Notes under the pieces: generated by a model
Seen by the model: the letters and a program-made list of their open reading frames with translations, nothing else
Told to the model about the DNA's origin: nothing
Databases searched by the model: none
Position numbers and translations under genes: made by a program
In this document: piece by piece, positions 24,152-33,201 of the stretch
Layout of the letters: each line of letters starts with the position of its first letter
How positions within the stretch are numbered: the first letter of the stretch is position 1
Assembly: GCA_964514105.1 (NCBI GenBank)
Contig: CAZEPJ010000008.1
Coordinates: 19,595 to 83,594, forward strand
Length of the DNA stretch: 64,000 nucleotides
Direction of reading: 5' to 3'
Origin: CAZEPJ01 sp964514105
GTDB taxonomy: Bacteria > Desulfobacterota > Desulfocorpusculales > Desulfocorpusculum

Positions 24152-27100
24152 ATGAAACACGCCTCCTTCGTGCACCTTCATGTCCACAGCGAGTACAGCC
24201 TCCTGGACGGGGCCATTCGGTTTCCGGACGTTCTGGAATTGGCCCGGTCCTACCGCATGCCCGCTCTGGCCGTGACGGATCACGGGAACCTCTTCGGGGC
24301 GGTCTCGTTCTACAGACAGGCTCACAAGGCGGGGATCAAGCCGGTGCTCGGCTGCGAGGTCTACGTGGCCCCGGGGAGCCGGCACGATCGGGCCCAGGCC
24401 AAGGGGGGGCAGGAGGCCTATCACCACCTCCTGCTCCTGGCGCAGAACGCCGTGGGGTACAAGAACCTCCTGAAGATGGTCAGTGCGGGATACCTCGAGG
24501 GGTTCTACTACAAGCCCCGGGTGGACAAGGAATTGATCGAGCGGTATTCCGGGGGCCTGGTGGCCATGAGCGCATGCCTGCACGGTGAGATCCCGCGCCT
24601 GCTCCTGGAGGGGCGAGCCGAGAAGGCGAGGCAGGCGGCCGGATGGTACAGCGAGGTCTTCCCCGGCCGGTTCTACCTGGAGGTGATGGACAACGGCATC
24701 CCGGAACAGAGGCGCGTCAACGGAGAACTCCTGGATCTGGCCCGCGTTGCGGGGCTCTCCGTTGTGGCGACCAACGACTGTCACTATCTCCGGCGGGAGG
24801 AGAGCCGGGCCCACGACGTGCTGCTGTGCATCCAGACCGGAAAGACCCTGGATGAGACATCGCGCATGCGGTTCCAGACGGATCAGTTCTACTTCAAGAG
24901 CCCCGAGGAGATGGCCCGGGCCTTCGGAGAGGTCCCCGAGGCCCTGAGCAACACGGTCTTTATCGCCGAACAGTGCAACCTGGAGATGGATCTGGGGCGG
25001 TACCACTTCCCCCGATTCCCCCTCCCCGAGGGGGAGAGCCTGGAAGAGCGGCTGGAGATGGCCGCGCTGGAGGGGTTCCACAGGAGGATGAGGGACATCC
25101 TGGGGTCAGCCCCCGGGGGGCAGCAGCATACGGCCTTGGAATACAGGGAACGGCTCAACGGGGAGCTGGACGTCATCAAGCGCATGGGATTCTCGGGGTA
25201 TTTCCTCATCGTGTCGGACTTCATCGCCTTCGCCCGGCAACAGGGGATCCCGGTGGGGCCCGGCCGGGGATCGGCGGCGGGAAGCCTGGTGGCGTACTGC
25301 CTGGGGATCACAGACATCGATCCCATCCGGTACAACCTTCTCTTCGAGCGCTTCCTGAACCCCGAGCGGCGAAGCATGCCGGACATCGATATCGACTTCT
25401 GCATGCTGCGCCGGGACGAGGTCATCCGCTACGTCGCCCGGCGGTACGGCGAGGAGAACGTCGCCCAGATCACCACCTTCGGCAAGATGCAGGCACGGGC
25501 GGTGGTCCGGGACGTGGGGCGCGTCCTGGGAATGACGTACGACGAGGTGGACCGTATCGCAAAGATCATCCCCAAAGGGCTCAAGGTCACCCTGGAGAAG
25601 GCCATCGCCCAGGAGCCCCGTTTGACAGAAATGGCCAAGGCGAACCCCCGGGTGAAGGAGCTGCTGGATGTGGCCCGATCCCTGGAGGGGCTGGTGCGGC
25701 ACGCCTCCACCCACGCGGCCGGGGTGGTGATCTCCGATCGGCCCATCGTGGAGCATCTTCCCCTGTACCGAAGCCAGGAGGGGGAGATCGTTACCCAGTA
25801 CGACATGAAGGCCGTGGAGGAGATCGGCCTGGTCAAGTTCGACTTCCTGGGCCTTCGAACCCTGACCATGATCCGGGATGCCCTGGGCCTGTTGGGGCGA
25901 AGGGGAGTGGCCCTGGAGATGGCGCAAATCCCGCTGGATGATCCCACGACCTACGCCTTGCTCAGCTCGGGCAACACCGACGGGATCTTCCAGCTGGAGA
26001 GCTCGGGCATGAGGGACCTCCTGACGCGCTTGCGGCCCGAGACCTTCGAGGACCTCATCGCACTGGTGGCCCTGTACCGACCGGGCCCCCTGGGCAGCGG
26101 GATGATCGACGACTTCATCGGCCGAAAGCACGGCAAGATCCCCATCAAGTACGAGCTGCCCCAGCTGGAGCCCATCCTGCGGGAGACGTACGGCGTCATC
26201 GTGTACCAGGAGCAGGTGATGCAGATCGCAGCCGTCCTGGCGGGATATACCATGGGACAGGCCGACGTCCTGCGCAAGGCCATGGGGAAGAAGATCACCA
26301 GCGTCATGGAGGAACAGAAGCAAATCTTTCTGGAGGGGGCCCGGAAGAACGGCATCGCCAAGGAAGTGGCCGGCCGGCTGTTCGACCTCATCTCCAAGTT
26401 CGGCGAGTACGGGTTCAACAAGTCCCACAGCGCGGCTTACGCCCTGGTGGCCTATCAGACGGCCTATCTCAAGGCCCACTACCCCGTGGAGTTCATGGCG
26501 GCCCTGCTGACCAGCGAGAAGGACAACACCGACAAGATCATCCGCTACATCGCAGCCTGCCGATCCCAGGGCGTCGATGTGCTCCCGCCGGACATCAACG
26601 AGAGCGAGCTGGACTTCTCGGTGGCCGGGGAGAAGATCCGCTTCGGGTTGGGAGCGGTCAAGAACGTGGGTCGCAAGGCCATCGATGCGATCCTGGAGTC
26701 CCGGACGGACGGGCCGTTCGCGTCTCTGGAGGATTTCTGCCATCGGGTGGACCTGCAGCGGGTGAACCGGCGGGTGATGGAAAGCCTGATCAAGTGCGGT
26801 GCCTTCGACGCATCGGGTGTGCACCGGGCCCAGTGCTTCAACGGGCTGGATCGCGCCATGGAGGAGGCCCAGAGGTTCCACAGGATCCGGGCCACGGGGC
26901 AGATGAGCATGTTCGGACCGGCCCCGGCGCGCCCCGGCGGGGGCGCTTTGGCGGCCTCGCCGGGCCCCTCGGTGCCGGAATGGGACGAGGCGCGGCGGCT
27001 GGAGTTCGAGAAAGAGGCCCTCGGTTTCTACGTCACCGGCCATCCCTTGGCGAGGATCCTGGACCAGGTGTCGCCATGGGTGAGTGCGGACACCGAGACG

Positions 27101-27622
27101 CTGGGGACCGTGGCGGACAGGTCCCAGGTGCAGGTCGTGGGAATGGCGCGGTCCAGTCGGGAGGTCACGACCAAGAAGGGGGAGCGCATGGGCTTCGTGA
27201 CCCTCGAGGATCTCAAGGGCTCCGTGGAGGTGATCTGCTTTCCCGAGGCCTATCGCAGGGCCCTCCCGCTGATCCAGGAGGATCGGCCGCTGTGCATCCG
27301 GGGAGTGCTGGAGCACGGCGAGGAGCAGTCCAAGATCGTGGCGTCCGACGTGTACAGCCTGGAGGAGGTCCAGGGCATGCAGGCCCCTCCGTTGCAGCTG
27401 GTTCTCTGCGCCGATCGCGTGAAGGAGGGGGATCTGCAGGGGCTGCGGGAGGTCCTCCAACGGCATCCCGGGCCCCGGGAGATGCGCCTTCACTTGATCC
27501 TGGAGGGAGGAAGGGCGGCGGTGCTGGCGCCTCCACCGGAGCTGCGGGTGGATCCCTCGGAGCCGTTTCGAGCGGAGCTGCGGGGGCGGCTGGGCGAGCG
27601 CGTCCAGTTGCGGGGAGTCTGA
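24152..27622 (+). CDS. dnaE: DNA polymerase III alpha subunit
   Basis: Replicative polymerase of 1156 residues, typical of DnaE1. It opens with a PHP domain (FVHLHVHSEYSLLDGA, VTDHGNLFGA), continues with the C-family polymerase core (GPGRGSAAGSLVAYCLGIT, MPDIDIDF), FGEYGFNKSHSAAYA, and ends with the helix-hairpin-helix and an OB-type domain (about 990-1080). The start codon follows GGGAGTGATCTCCC directly after guaA. Because the polymerase gene is wedged into a nucleotide and lipid biosynthesis run, its expression may be tied to growth supply (inference). Confidence 0.98.
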   Translation: MKHASFVHLHVHSEYSLLDGAIRFPDVLELARSYRMPALAVTDHGNLFGAVSFYRQAHKAGIKPVLGCEVYVAPGSRHDRAQAKGGQEAYHHLLLLAQNAVGYKNLLKMVSAGYLEGFYYKPRVDKELIERYSGGLVAMSACLHGEIPRLLLEGRAEKARQAAGWYSEVFPGRFYLEVMDNGIPEQRRVNGELLDLARVAGLSVVATNDCHYLRREESRAHDVLLCIQTGKTLDETSRMRFQTDQFYFKSPEEMARAFGEVPEALSNTVFIAEQCNLEMDLGRYHFPRFPLPEGESLEERLEMAALEGFHRRMRDILGSAPGGQQHTALEYRERLNGELDVIKRMGFSGYFLIVSDFIAFARQQGIPVGPGRGSAAGSLVAYCLGITDIDPIRYNLLFERFLNPERRSMPDIDIDFCMLRRDEVIRYVARRYGEENVAQITTFGKMQARAVVRDVGRVLGMTYDEVDRIAKIIPKGLKVTLEKAIAQEPRLTEMAKANPRVKELLDVARSLEGLVRHASTHAAGVVISDRPIVEHLPLYRSQEGEIVTQYDMKAVEEIGLVKFDFLGLRTLTMIRDALGLLGRRGVALEMAQIPLDDPTTYALLSSGNTDGIFQLESSGMRDLLTRLRPETFEDLIALVALYRPGPLGSGMIDDFIGRKHGKIPIKYELPQLEPILRETYGVIVYQEQVMQIAAVLAGYTMGQADVLRKAMGKKITSVMEEQKQIFLEGARKNGIAKEVAGRLFDLISKFGEYGFNKSHSAAYALVAYQTAYLKAHYPVEFMAALLTSEKDNTDKIIRYIAACRSQGVDVLPPDINESELDFSVAGEKIRFGLGAVKNVGRKAIDAILESRTDGPFASLEDFCHRVDLQRVNRRVMESLIKCGAFDASGVHRAQCFNGLDRAMEEAQRFHRIRATGQMSMFGPAPARPGGGALAASPGPSVPEWDEARRLEFEKEALGFYVTGHPLARILDQVSPWVSADTETLGTVADRSQVQVVGMARSSREVTTKKGERMGFVTLEDLKGSVEVICFPEAYRRALPLIQEDRPLCIRGVLEHGEEQSKIVASDVYSLEEVQGMQAPPLQLVLCADRVKEGDLQGLREVLQRHPGPREMRLHLILEGGRAAVLAPPPELRVDPSEPFRAELRGRLGERVQLRGV

Positions 27623-27653
27623 GGGCCGGGACCGGCTGGGGAAGGTTTGAGGC

Positions 27654-28613
27654 GTGGTGCTGGACTTCGAAAAGCCCATCGTGGATGTGGAGAAGCGGGT
27701 CGAGGCCCTGCGCCTCCTGGTGGCGGGCGGACAGGGATCTTCCCGGGAGCTGCAGCGCTGGGAGCGACGACTGGAGGGCGTCCGGAAAAAGGTGTTCCGC
27801 CGCCTCAGCCGGTGGCAGCGGGTCCAGCTGGCCCGGCACGTCGATCGACCCCATGCCCTGGACTTCATGGAGTGGATGCTCCAGGACTGGGTGGAGCTGC
27901 ACGGGGACCGCTCGGGCCACGAGGACCCGGCCGTGGTCGGGGGGCTGGGGCGGCTGCATGGCATCCCGCTCGTGGCTCTGGGCCACGAGAAAGGTCGGAC
28001 CCTGCAGCAGCGCGCCCAGCGGCGCTTCGGCATGCCGCACCCCGAGGGTAACCGCAAGGCCCTGCGGCTCATGACCCTGGCCGAGCGATTCGGCAGGCCC
28101 CTGCTTGCCCTGGTGGACACCCCCGGGGCCCATCCCGGGGCAGAGGCCGAGACAAGGGGACAGTCGGGCTCCATTGCGGAAAACCTGCTCCGGTGGGCCA
28201 CCCTGCGTGTCCCCTCGGTGGCGGTGGTCATCGGGGAGGGGGGCAGCGGCGGGGCCCTGGCCCTGGGCATGGCGGACCGGGTCCTGATGATGGAACACGC
28301 CGTGTACTCGGTGATTTCCCCGGAGGGGTGTGCCGCCATCCTCTGGCGCGACGAGGCCAAGAAGGCCCAGGCGGCCGAGGCGCTGCGACTGACGGCCCAG
28401 GACGCCCTGGACCTGGGTCTGATTCATGAGGTCATCCCGGAGCCCCCCGGGGGCGCGCACCGGGACGCGGCGGGGGCCATGGACCGGGTGGGGCAGGCCT
28501 GCCGCAGACACCTGGGAGATCTTCTGGCCCTTTCCAGGGAGGCGCTCCTGAACAGGAGATATGACAACTACCGGCGCATGGGGCATGCCGGGGGGGAGAA
28601 CAGGGGGCGATGA
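27654..28613 (+). CDS. accA: Acetyl-CoA carboxylase carboxyltransferase alpha subunit
   Basis: The carboxyltransferase alpha chain moves CO2 from biotin to acetyl-CoA to make malonyl-CoA. Characteristic stretches are VELHGDRS, TPGAHPGAEAE, RGQSGSIAENL, IGEGGSGGALALG and EGCAAILWRD. The 319-residue length is normal. The start is a GTG at 27654 after GGAAGG; a second GTG follows immediately. The dnaE-accA adjacency is known from other Proteobacteria. Its stop overlaps the next gene by 4 bases. No accD or biotin genes are in the window. Confidence 0.96.
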   Translation: MVLDFEKPIVDVEKRVEALRLLVAGGQGSSRELQRWERRLEGVRKKVFRRLSRWQRVQLARHVDRPHALDFMEWMLQDWVELHGDRSGHEDPAVVGGLGRLHGIPLVALGHEKGRTLQQRAQRRFGMPHPEGNRKALRLMTLAERFGRPLLALVDTPGAHPGAEAETRGQSGSIAENLLRWATLRVPSVAVVIGEGGSGGALALGMADRVLMMEHAVYSVISPEGCAAILWRDEAKKAQAAEALRLTAQDALDLGLIHEVIPEPPGGAHRDAAGAMDRVGQACRRHLGDLLALSREALLNRRYDNYRRMGHAGGENRGR

Positions 28614-29251
28614 ACCCCGTGACATTGCTTCTCAAGCTGCCGGCCATCCTCCTGGCCATCACGGTCCATGAATACGCCCACGGGCGGGCGTCGTACCGCC
28701 TGGGCGATCCCACGGCGAGGATGGCGGGCCGGCTGACCCTGAACCCGTTGAGGCACCTCGACCCCATGGGGTTCATATGCCTGCTTCTGGCCGGGTTCGG
28801 CTGGGCCAAGCCGGTGCCCGTCAATACCGCCTATTTTGCCAACCCCGCCCGGGACATGATGCTGTCGTCGGCGGCCGGCCCCGTGGCCAATTTGCTGGCG
28901 GCGGTGGGTTGCGGCCTGCTTTTCGACTTGCTGGGCGGCAGCGGGCTCCTGGGCCGGGTGCTCGCCCTGGGGATCTACTACAACATCGTGCTGGGTCTGT
29001 TCAACCTGTTGCCGGTTCCGCCCCTGGACGGCTCCCACGTGCTCAAGGGGCTCCTGCCCCGGAGGATGGCCCTGGGCCTGGGCCGGTATGACCGGCCGCT
29101 GATGTACGGGCTTTTCGGGGTCATCCTGCTCGATGCCCTCTTTCAGGTGGGGATCATCGGGCGGCTCCTCATGCGCCCCACCCTGGAGATCTTCCAGCTC
29201 ATCGGCGGGCGGGAGGCGCTGGTGGCCCTGGTGGGGGCGCTGCGGGGGTGA
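28610..29251 (+). CDS. Site-2-type metalloprotease (M50 family), membrane protein
   Basis: A 213-residue integral membrane zinc protease of the short SpoIVFB/YwhC-like group. HEYAH at 20-24 gives two zinc ligands and the catalytic Glu, and the third ligand is the Asp of PVPPLDGSH. Four to five hydrophobic segments are visible. No PDZ domain is present, so it is not RseP. The ATG overlaps accA in ATGA form. Substrate unknown; such proteins often process membrane-bound regulators or small peptides. Confidence 0.9.
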   Translation: MNPVTLLLKLPAILLAITVHEYAHGRASYRLGDPTARMAGRLTLNPLRHLDPMGFICLLLAGFGWAKPVPVNTAYFANPARDMMLSSAAGPVANLLAAVGCGLLFDLLGGSGLLGRVLALGIYYNIVLGLFNLLPVPPLDGSHVLKGLLPRRMALGLGRYDRPLMYGLFGVILLDALFQVGIIGRLLMRPTLEIFQLIGGREALVALVGALRG

Positions 29252-29335
29252 CGGCGTCCTGAGGGGCCATTGGGGGCAGAGCCAGGGTCCGGGCACTCGA
29301 CGGACGAGGTCAAGTCATCTGGGAGGGGATCTGCC

Positions 29336-30340
29336 GTGAAACGCGTCTTCAGCGGGATTCAGCCCACGGGTGACATCCACATCGGGAACTACCTGGGGGC
29401 CATCCGGAACTGGGTCTCTCTCCTGGATCAATACGATTGCATTTACTGCATCGTGGACTACCACGCCGTCACCATCCCGTACGACGCCGAGCTCATGGCC
29501 CAACGGAGCCTGGATGCCGCCCTGGTCAACATGGCGTGCGGTCTGGATCCGCGGCGCTGCACCCTTTTCGTCCAGTCTCACGTGCCCGAGCACACGGAGC
29601 TGTGCTGGATCTTCAACTGCGTCACGCCGCTGGGGGACCTGGAGCGCATGACCCAGTTCAAACAGAAGGCCGAAGTCCACCGGGAGCACATCAACGCCGG
29701 GCTCTTGGACTATCCGGTCCTCCAGGCCGCGGACATCCTGATCTACAAGGCCGAACTGGTCCCCGTCGGCGTCGACCAGGTGCAGCACGTGGAGCTGACC
29801 CGGGAGACCGCCAGGCGATTCAACCAGCGCTTCGGAGACGTCTTTCCCGAGGCTCAGGTCCTCCAGTCCCCCACGCCCAAGATCCTGGGCCTGGACGGAA
29901 AGGCCAAGATGTCCAAGAGCCTCAACAACACCATCGGCATGCTGGAGCCGGCCGACGCCGTGTGGGAGAAGCTTCGCACCGCCGCCACCTGCGTGCACCG
30001 GATCCGGCGGTCCGACCCCGGCCACCCCGAGGAGTGCAACGTCTTCACCCTGCACCAGGCCTTCACGACGCCTGCGCAGGTGGAGGAGATCCGGCGCGGG
30101 TGCCAGACGGCGGGCATCGGCTGCATCGACTGCAAGCGGCTGCTTTGGGCATCCATGATGGAGACCCTCGGCCCCATTCAGGAGAAGGCCAGAGCCCTGC
30201 AGGAGGACCCGAGGCCCGTGCGCGAGGCCCTGGAGGCCGGGGCGGCCCGGTGCCGGCAGATGGCCCGGGCCGTCATGCGGGAGGTCCGGGGGCGCCTGGG
30301 CCTGCTGAGTCTCGAGGCCTTGAGTGGGAAGGGGCCATGA
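29336..30340 (+). CDS. trpS: Tryptophanyl-tRNA synthetase
   Basis: Class Ic aminoacyl-tRNA synthetase. The HIGH-type motif is HIGN in SGIQPTGDIHIGNY, and the KMSKS loop is exact. Length (334) is typical of bacterial TrpRS. The GTG at 29336 follows GGGAGGGG at the right distance, and the protein then begins KRVFSGIQPTG as in homologues. Its stop overlaps the scpA start in ATGA form. A short Cys-containing stretch (GCIDCKRLL) near the end is normal for the TIGR group in this lineage. Confidence 0.97.
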   Translation: MKRVFSGIQPTGDIHIGNYLGAIRNWVSLLDQYDCIYCIVDYHAVTIPYDAELMAQRSLDAALVNMACGLDPRRCTLFVQSHVPEHTELCWIFNCVTPLGDLERMTQFKQKAEVHREHINAGLLDYPVLQAADILIYKAELVPVGVDQVQHVELTRETARRFNQRFGDVFPEAQVLQSPTPKILGLDGKAKMSKSLNNTIGMLEPADAVWEKLRTAATCVHRIRRSDPGHPEECNVFTLHQAFTTPAQVEEIRRGCQTAGIGCIDCKRLLWASMMETLGPIQEKARALQEDPRPVREALEAGAARCRQMARAVMREVRGRLGLLSLEALSGKGP

Positions 30341-31134
30341 GGCCGGGGACCGATCCCCATGCCCCGGAGACAGTGGCCGCACCGGCTAGCCCGGACGAGT
30401 GCACGGTCAAGCTCGAGGTGTTCGAGGGCCCCCTGGACCTGCTGCTTCACCTCATCCGCAAGAACGAGATCGACATTCACGACATCCCCATGGCCCTCAT
30501 CACCCGGCAGTATCTGGATTACCTGGGATGGATGCGTTCCCTGAACCTGGATGTGGCCAGCGATTACCTGGTCATGGCGGCGACCCTGGTGCACATCAAG
30601 TCCCGGATGCTCCTGCCCGCCGTCCCGGAAGCGGGTGAGGGGGAAGGGGACCCGGAGGCCGAGGACCCCCGCGCCGAGCTCGTCCGCAGGCTGCTGGAGT
30701 ACCAGAAGTACAAGGGGGCGGCCCAGCAGCTCTCGGCCCGGGAGATGCTGGAGCGCGATGTGTTTCAACGGCCCCCGGCCCCGGCTGATGGATCTGAGCA
30801 GGGCCCGGATGAGGGAACCGTGAAGGAGGCCGATCTGTTCGCCCTGGTGGAGGCCTTCCGACGCGTGGTGGCCGACCGCCGCTGGGAGGAGAGGAGCCTC
30901 CATGTGGATCTGGAGCGGGTGAGTCTGGCCGATCGGATTCGGGAGGTGTCTGAGCTGCTGGAGGCGCGGACGGACGGCCTGGGCTTCGACGAGCTCTTCC
31001 CCGAAGGCTGCACGCGAAGCGAACTGGTGGTCACCTTTCTGGCCTTGCTGGAGATGATCCGTCTGCGCATGATCCGCGCCTATCAGGCCACGGCCTACGG
31101 GACCATCCGAATCGTCCCCGCCGTGGCCGCGTGA
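30337..31134 (+). CDS. scpA: Segregation and condensation protein A
   Basis: Kleisin of the SMC-ScpAB complex that compacts and segregates chromosomes. The N-terminal VFEGPLDLLLHLIRKNEIDIHDIP is the family signature, and the C-terminal winged helix is present (LEMIRLRMIRAYQ). The 265-residue length is standard. The ATG overlaps the trpS stop. The usual partner gene scpB does not follow; the next gene is pilB, after a new promoter, so scpB must lie elsewhere if present. Confidence 0.95.
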   Translation: MRPGTDPHAPETVAAPASPDECTVKLEVFEGPLDLLLHLIRKNEIDIHDIPMALITRQYLDYLGWMRSLNLDVASDYLVMAATLVHIKSRMLLPAVPEAGEGEGDPEAEDPRAELVRRLLEYQKYKGAAQQLSAREMLERDVFQRPPAPADGSEQGPDEGTVKEADLFALVEAFRRVVADRRWEERSLHVDLERVSLADRIREVSELLEARTDGLGFDELFPEGCTRSELVVTFLALLEMIRLRMIRAYQATAYGTIRIVPAVAA

Positions 31135-31171
31135 CGGGTCCGGGGCAAGGAGGCGGGGCGGGCCGGGGGAC

Positions 31172-31199
31172 TTGACAGGCTTTCCATATGGAGTATGTT
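31172..31199 (+). promoter_or_regulatory. Sigma-70 promoter of pilB
   Basis: TTGACA (31172-31177), 16-bp spacer, TATGTT (31194-31199). Start near 31206, leaving a leader of about 200 nt before pilB. Confidence 0.65.
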
Positions 31200-31205
31200 C
31201 TGTCT

Positions 31206-31407
31206 CGTGTCGCGTCCCTCGTCCCACCGCTCCTCCCGCACGTGCCCGGCTCGACCAGAGGTGCCCCGGGGAAGGGATCTGCCCACTGGCGAGCCTTGCC
31301 GTGCGGCGGGAGCCACGGGAGAAGGGCGGGATCTCCCACCGAATGGAGGCAGGCTGCACGGGCGCCGGATGGATCGGCGCCGGGCCTGGAAGGAAAAGGG
31401 GGGGACA
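31206..31407 (+). other. Long structured 5' leader of pilB
   Basis: Two stems stand out: GGGAGA/TCTCCC (31317-31322 with 31332-31337) and a 7-bp perfect GGCGCCG/CGGCGCC (31361-31367 with 31375-31381) close to the ribosome site. The c-di-GMP riboswitch core was sought and not found. It might be a translational control region, or merely GC-rich spacer. Confidence 0.4.
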
Positions 31408-33171
31408 ATGGGTCAGGCCAAGCGATTGGGGGAACTCCTTCTGGAACAGGGAGTGATCACGTCCCAACAACTCCAGGATGCCCTGGAGCGGCAGAAGCAG
31501 GAATCCCTACCCCTGGGCGAGACCTTGATCCGAATGGGGGCGGTTACGGAGAACGACGTCCTTAGGACTCTGGCGCGGCACCTTCAGGTGGACTTCCTGA
31601 ACATCGGGGAGAACGACTACGAGGTGGTCGACCGATCCCTGGCGGGACTGTTCCCCATGGCCATGTGCGAGCGGCTCCGGGTGCTCCCGGTGTTTCTGGT
31701 GGAGAACGGGGAGACCCGGCAGTTGACCGTGGCCATGTCGGACCCCCTGAACCTGGATGCGATCCAGGAGGTGGAGCGGCACAGTGGGGCCCACATCGTC
31801 CCCGTGCTCACCACGTCCTCGGGTATATCCGGCGGGATCGCCAAGCTGTACGAGATCAAGGAGGTCCTGCCCGGCCCCCGACCCATCGGCGCGGTGGAAG
31901 TCATTGACGAGACCATCAAGTTCGTCAACCGGCTCCTCGCCCAGGCCGTGCAGATGGGGGCCAGCGACATCCACATCGAGCCCCACGCGCGGGAGGTGCA
32001 CATCCGGATGCGGATCGACGGCGTGCTGCGGGTGATCGATTCATTCCCCCTCACGGAACTCAACCGCATCGTCATCCGGATCAAGAACATGGGGAGTGAG
32101 AAGCAGTCCCTCATGCGCCTGGACGAACGGCGCGTTCCTCAGGACGGCTCTTTCGCCAGGATCATCGGAGGGCACGCAGTGGATTTTCGGGTATCGACCT
32201 TCCCCACCATATACGGAGAGAAGGTCGCCCTGAGGGTCCTGGACAAGGACAAGATGGAGTCCATTCATCGGGTGGGGGACCTGCGCATGCCCCCCAATGT
32301 GGAGAAGCACTTCCTCCGATGCGTCAAGCAGAACAGCGGGATCATCATCGCCACGGGCCCCACGGGCAGCGGCAAAACCACGACGCTCCACGCCGCCGTC
32401 AACCAGATCAACCACGTGGGTCTTAACATCGTGACCATCGAGGACCCTGTGGAATACCATGCCGTGGACTACGTGAACCAGAGCAACGTGAAGCGCCAGG
32501 CCGGGTACACCTATCCCGTGGCCCTGCGCGCCGTCATGCGGCAGGACCCGGATGTGATCCTCATCGGGGAGATCCGGGATCTGGAGACGGCTGAGATCGC
32601 CGTGCAGGCGGCACTGACCGGCCACTTGGTCCTGACCACCCTGCACACCGACGACGCGGCCGGGGCCATCGTGCGGCTGGTGGACCTGGGGATCGAGGAA
32701 TTCCTCGTCTCATCGACGGTGGTGTCGGCCATCAACCAACGGCTTCTCCGGAAGGTGTGCCCCCACTGCGTGGAGCCCTTCGCTCCCACTCTGGAGGAGA
32801 TGGCCGAACTGGGCATCGAGGAGCAGATGGGGGCGTGGATCCTGGACCATCGGGACAAGCTCAACATGCGCCGGGGGAGGGGGTGCAAGAGCTGCTTCCA
32901 CACCGGCTATCTGGGCCGGCAAGGGGCCTTTGAGCTGCTCACGGTGACGCCGGCTATCAAGAAGCTGATCCTTCAGAAGGAGACCTCCGACGTCATCGCG
33001 GCCACAGCCCGGGCAAAAGAGGACATCAACATGATCTTCGAGGACGCCCTGCGCCTGGTGCTCAAGGGGAGCACCACGTTCGCGGAGCTGTGGCGGGTGC
33101 CCCGGGGCGAGTACCCCTTGAAGTCCGTTGAGGCCATCTTCCGGACGGCGGGAGAGCCCTGCGAGTTCTGA
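31408..33171 (+). CDS. pilB: Type IV pilus extension ATPase PilB
   Basis: Hexameric cytoplasmic ATPase that drives pilus assembly. An N-terminal T2SSE-N domain (about 1-150, beginning KRLGELLLEQGVIT) is followed by the secretion ATPase core: Asp box, Walker A GPTGSGKT, Walker B ILIGEIRD, and the His box GHLVLTTLHTDDA. The four zinc-binding cysteines are present (CPHC and CKSC), which marks PilB/GspE rather than PilT. Length (587) is typical. The ATG follows AAGGGGGGGA. It stands alone, with its own promoter, instead of in a pilBTC cluster; pilQ is 30 kb upstream in the window. Confidence 0.96.
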   Translation: MGQAKRLGELLLEQGVITSQQLQDALERQKQESLPLGETLIRMGAVTENDVLRTLARHLQVDFLNIGENDYEVVDRSLAGLFPMAMCERLRVLPVFLVENGETRQLTVAMSDPLNLDAIQEVERHSGAHIVPVLTTSSGISGGIAKLYEIKEVLPGPRPIGAVEVIDETIKFVNRLLAQAVQMGASDIHIEPHAREVHIRMRIDGVLRVIDSFPLTELNRIVIRIKNMGSEKQSLMRLDERRVPQDGSFARIIGGHAVDFRVSTFPTIYGEKVALRVLDKDKMESIHRVGDLRMPPNVEKHFLRCVKQNSGIIIATGPTGSGKTTTLHAAVNQINHVGLNIVTIEDPVEYHAVDYVNQSNVKRQAGYTYPVALRAVMRQDPDVILIGEIRDLETAEIAVQAALTGHLVLTTLHTDDAAGAIVRLVDLGIEEFLVSSTVVSAINQRLLRKVCPHCVEPFAPTLEEMAELGIEEQMGAWILDHRDKLNMRRGRGCKSCFHTGYLGRQGAFELLTVTPAIKKLILQKETSDVIAATARAKEDINMIFEDALRLVLKGSTTFAELWRVPRGEYPLKSVEAIFRTAGEPCEF

Positions 33172-33201
33172 ACCCGCCTGACCGGTTCCCCGTCTTCCGA
33201 C

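Noticed and set aside
25106..28360. Very long antisense frame under dnaE and accA
   Set aside because: High GC content leaves few stops on the opposite strand; dnaE and accA are unmistakable on the plus strand.
31206..31407. c-di-GMP or related riboswitch in the pilB leader
   Set aside because: The conserved GEMM core sequences are absent; only generic hairpins are present.
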